Assembly: GCF_000375465.1 (NCBI RefSeq)
Contig: NZ_AQXH01000004.1
Coordinates: 100,626-164,625 of the forward strand
Reading direction: 5' to 3'
Source of the DNA: Balneola vulgaris DSM 17893
GTDB taxonomy: Bacteria; Bacteroidota; Rhodothermia; Balneolales; Balneolaceae
Length of the DNA: 64,000 bases
Shown here: piece after piece, positions 42,820-52,446 of the stretch
How the letters are laid out: every line of letters begins with the position of its first letter
Numbering within the stretch: position 1 is the stretch's first letter
Made by a program: the position numbers and the translations under genes
The notes under the pieces: model-generated
Told to the model about the DNA's origin: nothing
The model's input: only the letters and a program-made list of their open reading frames with translations
The model's database searches: none

Positions 42820-42831
42820 AAGCACTCACTA

Positions 42832-43218
42832 ATGAACCTCGACGACATCACATATAAAATAAACGGTTGTGCTATGGAGGTGCACAGCGAGCTTGGAAAT
42901 GGATTTCAAGAAGTGGTGTATCAGCGGTGTTTGGCTATTGAGTTTGATAAAGCCGGCTTACAATTCGGGCGGGAAATTGAGTAGGATTTGTTCTATAAAG
43001 GCATTCAGGTTGGTACCCGACACGCCGACTTTATCGTTGAAAAAAAGGTTGTTGTAGAAATCAAAGCCGTGATTAATCTAGAAGATGTTCATTTAACCCA
43101 AGCAAAAAACTATGTAGTTGCATACAATCTCCCAATTGGTTTACTTATCAACTTTGGGGCTAAAAGCCTTCAATTCAATAAGATATTTAATTCAGCTCTC
43201 GGGAAAGCTAGAAAATAA
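42832..43218 (+). pseudogene. GxxExxY-family nuclease-like gene broken by an in-frame TAG
   Basis: The frame reads MNLDDITYKINGCAMEVHSE, then LGNGFQEVVY with the name-giving motif (G24, E27, Y30), and stops at TAG 42982-42984 after 50 codons. The same frame goes on with the rest of the family: GTRHADFIVEKKVVVEIKAV, which keeps the PD-(D/E)XK-type D, E and K, and ends at TAA 43218. One base change would restore about 128 residues. The function of intact relatives is unknown. It lies inside the hsd operon, between hsdS and hsdR. Confidence 0.85.
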
Positions 43219-43330
43219 ATCAAGATTTGAATGGAGCTTTACGGAATTGCAGCATACTGAGTGAACTCATTTTGCACATTCTATCCCACTGTTAAATATG
43301 ATGCGAAAATTAGTAATTAAGTAAATACGG

Positions 43331-45715
43331 TTGAACGAAGCGGAAACTATACAGGATTTGATTCTGCCGGCATTAAATGCCGCTGGTTGGGGTAAAGAAG
43401 GTTGCAGAAAACGTAGAGAGTTTCCGATTACTAAAGGCCGCCTCATTGGAGGAGGTCAACGCACTAAGCCTCTTAAAGCAGACTTCGTTCTAGAGTATAG
43501 AAATCGTCGCATAGCCGTTGTAGAAGCGAAAGCCCGAAATAAGTATTACACCGACGGAGTAGGGCAAGCCAAAGAATACGCCGAACGCCTAAATATCCGA
43601 TTTACCTATTCTACCAATGGTCAACGGATCTACGAAGTAGATATGGACACCGGAGAAGAGAGGGAGATAGATGCCTTCCCAAGTCCCCAAGAGTTGTGGG
43701 AACGATTATACCCTACCATTTTGGAATATGGCGCACCACCTGAAGAGCAGATAGATTGGAAACAACGCTTTCAAGACGTGCCTACAGAATTATTTAAAGG
43801 CCAATACTCCCCCTACTATTATCAGGAGAATGCAATTGTTAAAGTCTTAGACGCCATTGCTGAAGGTAAAGACCGACTCCTGCTCACCATGGCTACCGGA
43901 ACTGGTAAAACGGCCACCGCTTTTCACATATGCTGGAAGCTGTTTGAAGCCCGATGGAACCTTCAACGGGATGGCCAACGCAGGCCACGTATTTTATTCC
44001 TCGCAGATCGGAATATCTTAGCAACACAAGCATATAATGCCTTCTCTGATTTCCCAGAAGATGCCATGAAACGAATTCGTCCTGACGAAATTAAAAAGAA
44101 AGGGCGGGTACCGAAGAATGCCAGTTTGTTCTTTACCATCTTTCAGACCTTCATGAGTGGCCCCAACGATTCTCCATATTTTGGCGATTATCCAAAGGAC
44201 TTTTTCGATTTCATCATCATTGATGAGTGTCACCGTGGGGGAGCCAACGACGAAAGCAACTGGCGAGCCATCATGGAGCACTTCAGTCCTGCCGTTCAGC
44301 TGGGTCTAACTGCAACACCTAAAAGAGATGTGAATATTGATACTTATGAATATTTCGGGGAACCCTTATATACCTATTCTCTCAAGCAAGGAATCAACGA
44401 CGGTTTCCTAACTCCGTTTCGGCTTAAGGAGATTCAAACCACAGGAGATACCTACCAATTTACCCCTGGCGACATTGTATTAGAAGGGGCTGTGGATGAG
44501 GAAAAAGAGTACACCCATGAAGAGCAGAATCGAATTATCGAGATCATGGATATTGAGAAGTACAGGGTTCAAAAACTTCTTGAACTCATCAATCAAAATC
44601 AGAAGACTATAGTATTTTGCGCTACTCAGATTCATGCAGCCGCCATTCGTGATTTGATCAATCAGCTCTCTGATAGCACCAATCCAAATTACTGCCACCG
44701 AGTCACTGCCGATGATGGCAAAAGAGGGGAACAACACCTTAAGCAGTTTCAAGATAACGAAAGTACCATTCCTGCCATTCTCACCACTTCAGAGAAACTT
44801 AGTACGGGAGTAGATGCCCCTGAATTGCGGAATATCGTACTCATGCGTAAAGTAAACTCCATGGTTGAGTTTAAGCAGATCGTAGGACGAGGTACTCGAT
44901 TATTCGATGGAAAAGATTATTTCACCATCTACGATTTCTACCGTAGTGCTCATGGCAAGTTTAATGACCCCGATTGGGATGGAGAACCGGTAGCCCCTGA
45001 ACCACTCCCGCTACCTTATCCACCCACACCATGCAACGAATGTGGTGAAATTCCATGTATTTGTGTGCACGAACCTAAAGAGTGTGAAAAATGTGGTAAC
45101 ACTCCCTGTGTTTGCGATACTCCTCCGCGGATGATGACTCGCATCAAGCTATCCGACGGGAAAGCCAGGGAACTCGATTCAATGGTAAAAACCTCTTTTT
45201 GGAGTCCTGATGGGAAGCCTATTGGGCATGAAGAATTCCTGAATCAGCTATTCGGCGACTTACCTTCACTATTCAAAAGTGAAGCCGAATTAAGGAAGAT
45301 TTGGAGCCTACCAGAGACCCGACGTCGCTTACTGCAAGAACTTCAAGAAAAAGGGTATACCCTTGAACAATTAACCGATCTGAAGAAACTAGTTCGTGGC
45401 GAAGACAGTGACCTCTTTGACGTCCTTTCCTATGTAGCCTTTCACTCGAAGATTGTAAAGCGACTGGAACGAGCGAGCTACGCCAAACTGCACTTGGAAA
45501 ACTACAACCAAAAGCAGCAAGATTTTATCAATTTTGTATTAGATCAATACATCAGAGACGGAGTAACCGAATTAGACGACTCAAAGCTTCCAGAGCACTT
45601 AGCGCTTAAATATCGAGCTTTAACCAACGCTAAACGAGAACTAGGCAATATTCCAGAGATCAGAAATGTCTTTATCAGCTTTCAAGAGTATTTATATGAT
45701 GCGAAAGTGGGTTGA
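43331..45715 (+). CDS. hsdR: Type I restriction enzyme restriction subunit
   Basis: This 794-residue protein has a nuclease domain (D51, E66, K68 in KADFVLEYRNRRIAVVEAKAR), an SF2 helicase motor with Walker A MATGTGKT (187-194) and DECH (298-301), and an EcoEI-type C-terminal domain. Between them two tandem CxxCxxxPCxC units (C568-C595) form a cysteine-rich insert. The start is TTG at 43331: the product MNEAETIQDL fits the family start, and the only upstream in-frame ATGs run into a stop. It cuts unmodified DNA after translocation. Confidence 0.93.
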   Translation: MNEAETIQDLILPALNAAGWGKEGCRKRREFPITKGRLIGGGQRTKPLKADFVLEYRNRRIAVVEAKARNKYYTDGVGQAKEYAERLNIRFTYSTNGQRIYEVDMDTGEEREIDAFPSPQELWERLYPTILEYGAPPEEQIDWKQRFQDVPTELFKGQYSPYYYQENAIVKVLDAIAEGKDRLLLTMATGTGKTATAFHICWKLFEARWNLQRDGQRRPRILFLADRNILATQAYNAFSDFPEDAMKRIRPDEIKKKGRVPKNASLFFTIFQTFMSGPNDSPYFGDYPKDFFDFIIIDECHRGGANDESNWRAIMEHFSPAVQLGLTATPKRDVNIDTYEYFGEPLYTYSLKQGINDGFLTPFRLKEIQTTGDTYQFTPGDIVLEGAVDEEKEYTHEEQNRIIEIMDIEKYRVQKLLELINQNQKTIVFCATQIHAAAIRDLINQLSDSTNPNYCHRVTADDGKRGEQHLKQFQDNESTIPAILTTSEKLSTGVDAPELRNIVLMRKVNSMVEFKQIVGRGTRLFDGKDYFTIYDFYRSAHGKFNDPDWDGEPVAPEPLPLPYPPTPCNECGEIPCICVHEPKECEKCGNTPCVCDTPPRMMTRIKLSDGKARELDSMVKTSFWSPDGKPIGHEEFLNQLFGDLPSLFKSEAELRKIWSLPETRRRLLQELQEKGYTLEQLTDLKKLVRGEDSDLFDVLSYVAFHSKIVKRLERASYAKLHLENYNQKQQDFINFVLDQYIRDGVTELDDSKLPEHLALKYRALTNAKRELGNIPEIRNVFISFQEYLYDAKVG

Positions 45716-45795
45716 TGTGATGTAAACCAATCATAAGAACCGGCTTTTCTAAGGATCACACCCCTATTGTTGTCACCAATTTCACCACCCCAAAC

Positions 45796-45832
45796 AAAAA
45801 AACCCTTGCGAATCGATGACTCACAAGGGTTT

Positions 45833-45833
<1 letters not shown>
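45796..45833 (-). terminator. Terminator after tRNA-Phe
   Basis: AAAACCCTTG and CAAGGGTTTT form a 10-bp stem (arms 45799-45808 and 45824-45833). On the minus strand a run of seven T follows. It lies just beyond the CCA end of the tRNA. Confidence 0.9.
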
Positions 45834-45908
<75 letters not shown>

Positions 45909-45970
45909 TTTCAGAAGGACGGCAAAGATAGAAGGTTTTTAGACCACAAACAATACAGAAATGAAATCAA

Positions 45971-47671
45971 TTAATAATGAATGTCTTTAAGTCGCATTTG
46001 AAGCGTTCTACGGCCGTTCCAATGATTTTCTTCTATCACATAAGCTACGTCAAATGTTTTGCCACTTCGAACGTGAGGCAGATATTCATGCATGTTAAAA
46101 CCGATGGCATCAAACACCCCTGAGTTTTCTTGGCGGAGCTTCATCTTCAGATGTCCATTACCCACTATGGTAGGTACTCCCACGGCTTTCACTTGCTTGC
46201 TCGAAAATACAGGACGCAGATTCCCAGGCCCAAAAGGTTCAAACTGATTCAGCAGCTTCCAGAACTTCATATCTACTTCTTCAAGGTGCAGGTTCGCATC
46301 AATCAGCAATTCGGGCTCAAAGGTGTTTTCCGATAAATCTAGATAGGCGATTTCGCTCATGCGTCGTTTAAACTCACTCAGCTTGCCCTCCTTTATCGTG
46401 AGGCCCGCTGCGAACTCATGTCCTCCAAACTGCTCTAGCAAATCCTCGCACTTCTTCATGGCGTTATAGATGTTAAAGCCTTTGATGCTTCGTCCAGAGC
46501 CTTTAATCACGCCTTCCACACTACTTAGCATAATCGCAGGGCGGTGGTATAGATCCACTAAACGCGAAGCCACAATGCCGATCACACCTAAGTGCCAATC
46601 TTCTTTGTACAGCACCATTATGGACGACTGATCTAAATCCATGTCCTCATCGATGATTGAAAGTGCTTCTTCCATCGTTTTCGAGTCGGTATCGCGCCGT
46701 TTCATATTCACTTGTTCCAGCTCATAAGCGCAGGCCTTGGCTTCGCCTGAAGTTTCCGCAATCATAAGCTTTACGGCGGTAGTAGCATCGCCCATACGTC
46801 CAGCAGCGTTGATACGTGGCCCTACCGAGAACACAATTTTGGTAGTGTTGATATCTTCTTTCGATACTTTGATGAGTTCAAGCAATGACTTCACCCCAAT
46901 CCGCGGATTTTTGCGAATCATTTGAAGCCCTTCTTTCATCAAAATCCGATTTTCATCTACAATCGGCACTATATCAGAAGCAATTGAGATGGCTACTAAG
47001 TCCAAGAACTTGTAGGCAATGTTCTTCGGGAGCCCTAGCTTATCGAGTGTGCCTTGAATAAGCTTAAAACCTACTCCAGCTCCTGATAATCCATCAAAAG
47101 GGTAGGTGCAGTCGGGGCGCTTCGGATCTAAAACAGCAAGCGCATCGGGGATTTCATCACCAACGGTATGGTGATCACAGATAATGAGGTCAATGCCTTT
47201 TTCTTTGGCTTCAATGGCTTCGTTGATGGCGGTGATACCACAATCCACCGAAACGATAAGGTGAGCCCCTATGTCTTCCGCATAGCGAATGCCTTCGGGG
47301 TTTATGCCGTAGCCTTCTTTAAAACGATGGGGAATGTAGAAATCTACTTCTACACCAAACTCTTTCAGGAATATATAGATGCAAGACGTAGCGGTAGTGC
47401 CGTCTACATCGTAGTCGCCATAAACTAATACTTTCTCGTTATTACGAATGGCTAGCGCCAAGCGTTCAGCTCCAGCATCCATGTCCTTCATCAGGAATGG
47501 ATCGTGGAGTCGGTCTATCGTAGGTCTGAAAAAGAGTTTTGCATCATCAAATGATTCTATGCCGCGGATAGCCAATAACTCGGCTATTTTCGCCGGAACG
47601 CCCAATTTCTGCTGTAAGGCAGATACAGGGATATCGTTGTCCGGCTGTGCGAATACCCAGCGGAATGACAT
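45971..47671 (-). CDS. recJ: Single-stranded-DNA-specific exonuclease RecJ
   Basis: This 566-residue protein has the DHH/DHHA1 layout. Metal motifs are VYGDYDVDGTTA (D86, D88, D90), SVDCGI and the DHH motif ICDHHTVG (166-168); the DHHA1 part has GSGRSIKGFNIYNAM and QFGGHEFAAGL. The C-terminal OB-like domain is present. It degrades single-stranded DNA 5' to 3' in repair and recombination. It appears to be a single-gene unit next to tRNA-Phe. Confidence 0.96.
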   Translation of the reverse strand: MSFRWVFAQPDNDIPVSALQQKLGVPAKIAELLAIRGIESFDDAKLFFRPTIDRLHDPFLMKDMDAGAERLALAIRNNEKVLVYGDYDVDGTTATSCIYIFLKEFGVEVDFYIPHRFKEGYGINPEGIRYAEDIGAHLIVSVDCGITAINEAIEAKEKGIDLIICDHHTVGDEIPDALAVLDPKRPDCTYPFDGLSGAGVGFKLIQGTLDKLGLPKNIAYKFLDLVAISIASDIVPIVDENRILMKEGLQMIRKNPRIGVKSLLELIKVSKEDINTTKIVFSVGPRINAAGRMGDATTAVKLMIAETSGEAKACAYELEQVNMKRRDTDSKTMEEALSIIDEDMDLDQSSIMVLYKEDWHLGVIGIVASRLVDLYHRPAIMLSSVEGVIKGSGRSIKGFNIYNAMKKCEDLLEQFGGHEFAAGLTIKEGKLSEFKRRMSEIAYLDLSENTFEPELLIDANLHLEEVDMKFWKLLNQFEPFGPGNLRPVFSSKQVKAVGVPTIVGNGHLKMKLRQENSGVFDAIGFNMHEYLPHVRSGKTFDVAYVIEENHWNGRRTLQMRLKDIHY

Positions 47672-48008
47672 GGTTAACTTTATTTATTTTTTTATACATA
47701 AAAGGTACAGCGGCGACCAAACCTACTTACCAACGCAAAGCGTAATTACCATTAAAATACAATATCGAGTTCAAAATTTTTAATCTGATTCTGAAAAGCT
47801 TTAAATGAACTCAATCAAATATTGCTACAGCTTTTTCCCCATAAATATCTATGTAATGGTTATATTAAGAACTGGCTTCCAACAAAATTATTGAGAACGA
47901 TTTAAATCTTTGTGAAAGGAGTTCGTTCAAATTTGAGAATCACGATAGAAATTGAGAGCTTGTGGAAGCGGTTCCAATTTCAACTTTACACACAAAAGAA
48001 ATTATCAG
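47672..48008. other. Intergenic region between recJ and leucine dehydrogenase
   Basis: No gene or strong structure is visible in these 337 bases. An AATCTTTG stretch (47905-47912) is one base off the TAnnTTTG box and may be the promoter for the dehydrogenase gene, leaving a leader of about 90 bases. Confidence 0.45.
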
Positions 48009-49184
48009 ATGACTGAAGCACCATCAAGCACACCAAAAACGGAAAAAGAAGCAAACCCGAATTTTCCTGTATTTAACGCTCTGCAATCTTATGAGCATGA
48101 GCAAATCGTAGTTTGTTCTGATCCGGAATCAGGCTTACGCGCTATTATCGCTATTCACGACACTACTCTTGGCCCAGCATTGGGTGGTACTCGTATGTGG
48201 AATTACGAAACCGAAGAAGCTGCCCTTCGTGATGTTCTTCGCCTTTCAAGAGGAATGACTTATAAAGCCGCTATTTCTGGTTTAAACCTTGGTGGTGGAA
48301 AAGCTGTTATTATTGGCGACCCACATACTCAGAAAACAGAAACTTTATTCCGTGCATTTGGGCGTTTTGTTGATGGCTTAGGAGGTCGTTACATCACTGC
48401 TGAAGATGTTGGAATGCACGAGCAAGACATGGAGTGGGTATACTCTGAAACGAAGTATGTAACGGGTATCCCTAAGTCGTTAGGTGGAAGTGGTAACCCT
48501 TCGCCTGTAACGGCACACGGTGTTTACATGGGTGCGAAGGCTTGTGCCAAAAAAGCGTATGGCAGCGATTCATTAGAAGGTAAAAAAATCGCTCTTCAAG
48601 GAGCTGGAAACGTAGCTAGCTACTTTGCTCGTTACGCGGCTAAAGAAGGTGCTGAGATTTACATCACCGATATCTACGAAGACAAAGCCAAAGCTCTAGC
48701 TGAAGAAGTAAACGGTAAGTTGGTGAGCCCAGACGAAATCTACGGCTTAGATGTAGACATCTACACACCATGTGCATTAGGTGGAGTGATCAACGACGAC
48801 ACCATCGATCAATTCAAGTGCGACATCATCGCTGGTGGGGCAAACAACGTGCTTGATATCGAAGACCGCCATGGTAAAATGCTCCTCGACAAAGGCATCA
48901 TCTACGCTCCTGATTATGTAATCAATGCAGGTGGGCTAATCAATGTAGCGGGCGAGCTAGAAGGCTACAACGAAACACGTTGCATGGAGAAAGCGAGCAA
49001 GATCTATGATACAATCTTAGACATCTTGAACTACTCTGAAGATGAAGGCATCCCAACGCATCAGGCTTCTAACATCCTAGCAGAGCGTCGTATTGCTCAA
49101 GTTGGCAAAACACATAAAATCTATTCTTCAAAAGGTCACTTCTCGGGTCGCCTTGGAGAAATGTACATGACTAACCGTCGTTAA
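48009..49184 (+). CDS. Leucine/branched-chain amino-acid dehydrogenase
   Basis: This 391-residue protein belongs to the Glu/Leu/Phe/Val dehydrogenase family, in the leucine dehydrogenase branch. The catalytic-region block GPALGGTRMWNYETEEAALRDVLRLSRGMTYKAAISGLNLGGGKAVI and the Rossmann motif ALQGAGNVASYFARY are present. It reversibly deaminates branched-chain amino acids with NAD. I chose the ATG at 48009; a TTG 57 bases upstream would add an unlikely Cys- and Asn-rich leader. The first about 25 residues are extra compared with the usual protein. Confidence 0.93.
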   Translation: MTEAPSSTPKTEKEANPNFPVFNALQSYEHEQIVVCSDPESGLRAIIAIHDTTLGPALGGTRMWNYETEEAALRDVLRLSRGMTYKAAISGLNLGGGKAVIIGDPHTQKTETLFRAFGRFVDGLGGRYITAEDVGMHEQDMEWVYSETKYVTGIPKSLGGSGNPSPVTAHGVYMGAKACAKKAYGSDSLEGKKIALQGAGNVASYFARYAAKEGAEIYITDIYEDKAKALAEEVNGKLVSPDEIYGLDVDIYTPCALGGVINDDTIDQFKCDIIAGGANNVLDIEDRHGKMLLDKGIIYAPDYVINAGGLINVAGELEGYNETRCMEKASKIYDTILDILNYSEDEGIPTHQASNILAERRIAQVGKTHKIYSSKGHFSGRLGEMYMTNRR

Positions 49185-49209
49185 TACGTCGAATTAGCAA
49201 TCTATTTAT

Positions 49210-49242
49210 AGCCCTGTTTCCGATGGATGCAGGGCTTTTTTT
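49210..49242 (+). terminator. Terminator after leucine dehydrogenase
   Basis: AGCCCTG (49210-49216) and CAGGGCT (49230-49236) form a perfect 7-bp stem followed by seven T. Confidence 0.9.
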
Positions 49243-49361
49243 ATGCCCATCTTTCAGGTCGTAGCCAAAGTTGAAATGTGATGAATGATGGCACACTTAT
49301 TGTTATTGGTGTAGCACAAACACACATGTGGCCTATACAAGTGAAAAAGTTTAATTATCCG

Positions 49362-49369
49362 TATCTTTG
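49362..49369 (+). promoter_or_regulatory. TATCTTTG promoter element of the hslO operon
   Basis: A perfect TAnnTTTG box lies 40 bp upstream of the hslO ATG. No TTG box is obvious at the usual distance. Confidence 0.55.
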
Positions 49370-49409
49370 GGCCATTAAAATTACACTATTTGTAAACTGT
49401 ATTTAATTC

Positions 49410-50312
49410 ATGGACAAAAAAGATTTTCTGCTTAAAGATCGACTCATCAAAGGAATTACTGAGGATGGGTTTTTTAAGATATCTGTGGTTAAAACCACTG
49501 ATATGGTCAAAGAAGCACAAGAGAGACACCAATTATCACTCCTAAGCACAACGATGTTAGGTCGTGCCCTCACAGGGGTTATGTTATTAGCCTCTGAGTT
49601 GAAAGGCGAAGAGCGTATTCAACTTCGTTTTGAAGGCGATGGACCTATAGGTTTTATGGTTACTGAAGCTAACAGCTTAGGCGAAGTGCGTGGTTACGTA
49701 GGTAATCCTGCCGCCCAAATTGATTACACCAAAGAGAATGCTTCTTTAGCTGATGGCATCGGACTTGGCGTACTCACACTTTCCAAATCATTGTATAATG
49801 AAGCGGAGCCTCGCACCAGTACCATTCAATTGGCAAAGAGTGATGTTACGACCGATATCGCGCTTTACTTAGCGCAGTCGGAGCAAATAGACTCAGCCAT
49901 CATGTTAGATGTTGGCTTCGACAAAGATGGCAATATCACTGAATCGGGTGGCTTACTCATTCAAAAGCTCCCAGGTGCACCAGATGGACAAATTGACCTC
50001 CTACAAGAGCGCTTAGCTTCCTTCCCAGCGGTGCATACTTTCTTTGAAGATGGCCAGTACATCGATGATGTAATGCAAAAAGTGATGTCGCCATTGAAGG
50101 TTAAAGAGTTATCGCGCCAGTTGGTAGATTTCTTCTGCCGTTGCAGTAAAAAACGTTTCTTGAATGCGTTATCGATGTTGAATCACGACGACCTCAAAGA
50201 CATGAAGGATGAGTCGCAAGAAATTGTTTGCCAGTACTGCAACAATAGAGAGAATATCTCGAAAGAGGAGATCGCAGCATTGATTTCTACATCGCAAGCC
50301 AAAATGAACTAA
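49410..50312 (+). CDS. hslO: Redox-regulated chaperone Hsp33
   Basis: This 300-residue protein matches Hsp33, including TTMLGRALTGVMLLASELKGEERIQLRFEGDGPIG, and at the C-terminus the zinc-binding cysteines FFCRCSKKRF and VCQYCNN (CxC and CxxC). Oxidation releases the zinc and turns on holdase activity. It heads a three-gene unit with a membrane protein and ndh; the gap to the next gene is one base. Confidence 0.95.
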   Translation: MDKKDFLLKDRLIKGITEDGFFKISVVKTTDMVKEAQERHQLSLLSTTMLGRALTGVMLLASELKGEERIQLRFEGDGPIGFMVTEANSLGEVRGYVGNPAAQIDYTKENASLADGIGLGVLTLSKSLYNEAEPRTSTIQLAKSDVTTDIALYLAQSEQIDSAIMLDVGFDKDGNITESGGLLIQKLPGAPDGQIDLLQERLASFPAVHTFFEDGQYIDDVMQKVMSPLKVKELSRQLVDFFCRCSKKRFLNALSMLNHDDLKDMKDESQEIVCQYCNNRENISKEEIAALISTSQAKMN

Positions 50313-50313
50313 C

Positions 50314-51165
50314 ATGGATAATCTGAGGGATAACGACGTTAAATACATTGTAAATAGAGCTACAATGTTTCAAAAGTTTTATGGAACTACTTCCACCAAC
50401 GTCGATCCCTCTTTTCGTGAGCGCTACCCTCATCTTTTTGAGCTCACAGATTCCATGAACTTAAATCCGGCTTGCGTGTGCGAAGCCATTTTAGAATTTG
50501 AAGGGGTTCCTGTTGAGGACCCTTTAATTTTAGATGCGGGTGCACACCATGCTGAAATTCTAGGCTTTGCCAACGGCACGTTAGATCAAGACACCTTTCG
50601 AGAGCTGAAGGCCAATGTGGAGTACCACTTTTTAACGAGGGGCCGTATTTCACGTCGTAAGAATAAAACAATATGGAAAGCTGAACCCACCGGTTTCTCC
50701 CGTTTTATTCGCACTCGGAATTCAGGAGAAGTTCATTTTGAACAAAAAGACGGCAAACTTCTGATTAGAGCGAAGCAGAATCTGAAGACCTTAAATAAAT
50801 TTCTTTTGTTTGCACTGCCTCCTGGCATCGGGGGCACCTTAATGGTAAGTGCGGTGATTACTGGAAATAGTAGTTCAAGCGATGCCGCTCCGATGTTAAT
50901 TTTTGGAACCATTTTCATGACGGTGGCATTCTTAATATCACGTTTTGTGAAGCGCCGCAAGCAAAAAAGGAAAAATGAACTCGTGGATTTGGTGGAAACA
51001 CTTCAGCATACCTTAGAACGCCGAAGAAAAGGAAAAGGAGTAAACACCGCTGCTACAGCCACTGCAACGCAAAGTGGTCAAATTCAGATACCTGATATTG
51101 AACTTGAGGGCGACGAACAGAATATTGATTCAATTGAATTAAACTTACGACGAGAACAACAATAG
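50314..51165 (+). CDS. Membrane protein of unknown function between hslO and ndh
   Basis: The 283-residue protein has a soluble N-terminal half, a pair of membrane helices (about 166-188 and 194-212, FLLFALPPGIGGTLMVSAVI and MLIFGTIFMTVAFLIS), then a basic stretch (FVKRRKQKRKNELVD) and a polar tail. It carries no enzyme motif that I recognise. Placement between hslO and ndh suggests a link with respiration or redox stress, which is inference. Confidence 0.75.
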   Translation: MDNLRDNDVKYIVNRATMFQKFYGTTSTNVDPSFRERYPHLFELTDSMNLNPACVCEAILEFEGVPVEDPLILDAGAHHAEILGFANGTLDQDTFRELKANVEYHFLTRGRISRRKNKTIWKAEPTGFSRFIRTRNSGEVHFEQKDGKLLIRAKQNLKTLNKFLLFALPPGIGGTLMVSAVITGNSSSSDAAPMLIFGTIFMTVAFLISRFVKRRKQKRKNELVDLVETLQHTLERRRKGKGVNTAATATATQSGQIQIPDIELEGDEQNIDSIELNLRREQQ

Positions 51166-51178
51166 GAGAGCTTTTATT

Positions 51179-52429
51179 ATGGCAACCAAAGTGGTGATAA
51201 TAGGAGGCGGCTTTGGTGGTATTTCTGTTGCCAAGCAGCTTTCTTCTTCGGAATTCGAAGTAACCTTAATAGACAAAACGAATCACCATTTATTTCAGCC
51301 TTTGCTATATCAGGTAGCAACAGCCGCTCTTTCTCCCGGCGACATCGCTATTCCCATCCGAGCGATCTTCAGCAAAAGAAAAAATCTGAATGTGATATTA
51401 GGTGAAGTCACTGATATCCAAAAAGACGCCCAACAAGTTCAGCTAAAGGATGGCGAACTCATCCCATTCGACTATCTGATATTAGCACCTGGTTCACAAT
51501 ACAATTACTTCGGCAACGACGATTGGAAGTCGCATGCTCCCGGCCTTAAGTCATTGGGTGATGCCCTTCAAATTCGAGAACGCATTCTTCTATCATTGGA
51601 AAAAGCGGAACGCCTTAAGGATGCATCAAAACGAGCACCTTATCTCACTTATGTGATTATAGGAGGCGGACCTACCGGCGTTGAAACAGCTGGTTCTATC
51701 GCTGAGATTGCAAAGCGGAATATGATGCGTGACTTCAAGAATATTAAAAAAGATGAAACGCGTATCGTCTTAGTTGAAGCGGCTCAAAACGTGTTAAATG
51801 GCTACCCCGACGAACTATCGGATGTGGCTAAAAACGACTTGGAGAAAATGGGAGTACAGGTTCTACTTAATACTCCCGTTAAAGACATTACTGATGAAGG
51901 GGTTCAGCTTGAGGACCAATTCATTGAAACACCCAATGTTATTTGGGCCGCAGGTACCGCTGCTTCCCCTTTGCTTCAGTGTTTAGGTGAAGACCTTGAT
52001 AAAGCTGGGCGGGTTAAAGTTCAGGCAGATTTAAGTATCAGCGATAACCCTAATATTTTTGTAATCGGCGATGCTGCTTATTTCGAAGACAAAGATAATA
52101 ACCCCTTACCCGGCGTGGCGCCTGTAGCACTTCAACAGGGTAAGTACGTAGGGGAGCTGATAAATGATGAGCAAAAAGGAAAAGCTCGTTCCAACTTTAA
52201 GTATTTAGACAAAGGAATGATGGCTACAATTGGTAGAGCTAAGGCTATTGCCAACATCCGTGGCATTAAAGTAAGTGGGTTCATTGCTTGGTTGATGTGG
52301 GGCTTTATCCACATCTTTTTCTTGATTGGCTTCCGCAATAGATTTCGGGTATTTGCCGAATGGATATGGCATTATCTTACCTTCAAGCGAGGGGTGCGTT
52401 TAATCACAGAACGCAAGAAAGAAGACTAA
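51179..52429 (+). CDS. ndh: Type II NADH dehydrogenase (NDH-2)
   Basis: This 416-residue flavoprotein has two dinucleotide-binding motifs: GGGFGGISVAKQL (9-21) for FAD and GGGPTGVETAG (about 161-171) for NADH, plus FVIGDAAYFED near the FAD end. The C-terminus has an amphipathic/membrane segment (LMWGFIHIFFLIGFRNRFRVFAEW), expected for a monotopic quinone reductase. It passes electrons from NADH to quinone without pumping protons. A GGAGAG site precedes the ATG. Confidence 0.93.
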   Translation: MATKVVIIGGGFGGISVAKQLSSSEFEVTLIDKTNHHLFQPLLYQVATAALSPGDIAIPIRAIFSKRKNLNVILGEVTDIQKDAQQVQLKDGELIPFDYLILAPGSQYNYFGNDDWKSHAPGLKSLGDALQIRERILLSLEKAERLKDASKRAPYLTYVIIGGGPTGVETAGSIAEIAKRNMMRDFKNIKKDETRIVLVEAAQNVLNGYPDELSDVAKNDLEKMGVQVLLNTPVKDITDEGVQLEDQFIETPNVIWAAGTAASPLLQCLGEDLDKAGRVKVQADLSISDNPNIFVIGDAAYFEDKDNNPLPGVAPVALQQGKYVGELINDEQKGKARSNFKYLDKGMMATIGRAKAIANIRGIKVSGFIAWLMWGFIHIFFLIGFRNRFRVFAEWIWHYLTFKRGVRLITERKKED

Positions 52430-52446
52430 GCGTAGTCGACTCTTTC

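Noticed and set aside
47952..48008. N-terminal extension of leucine dehydrogenase from an upstream TTG
   Set aside because: The extra 19 residues (MRACGSGSNFNFTHKRNYQ) are unlike the family, and the ATG at 48009 is a better start.
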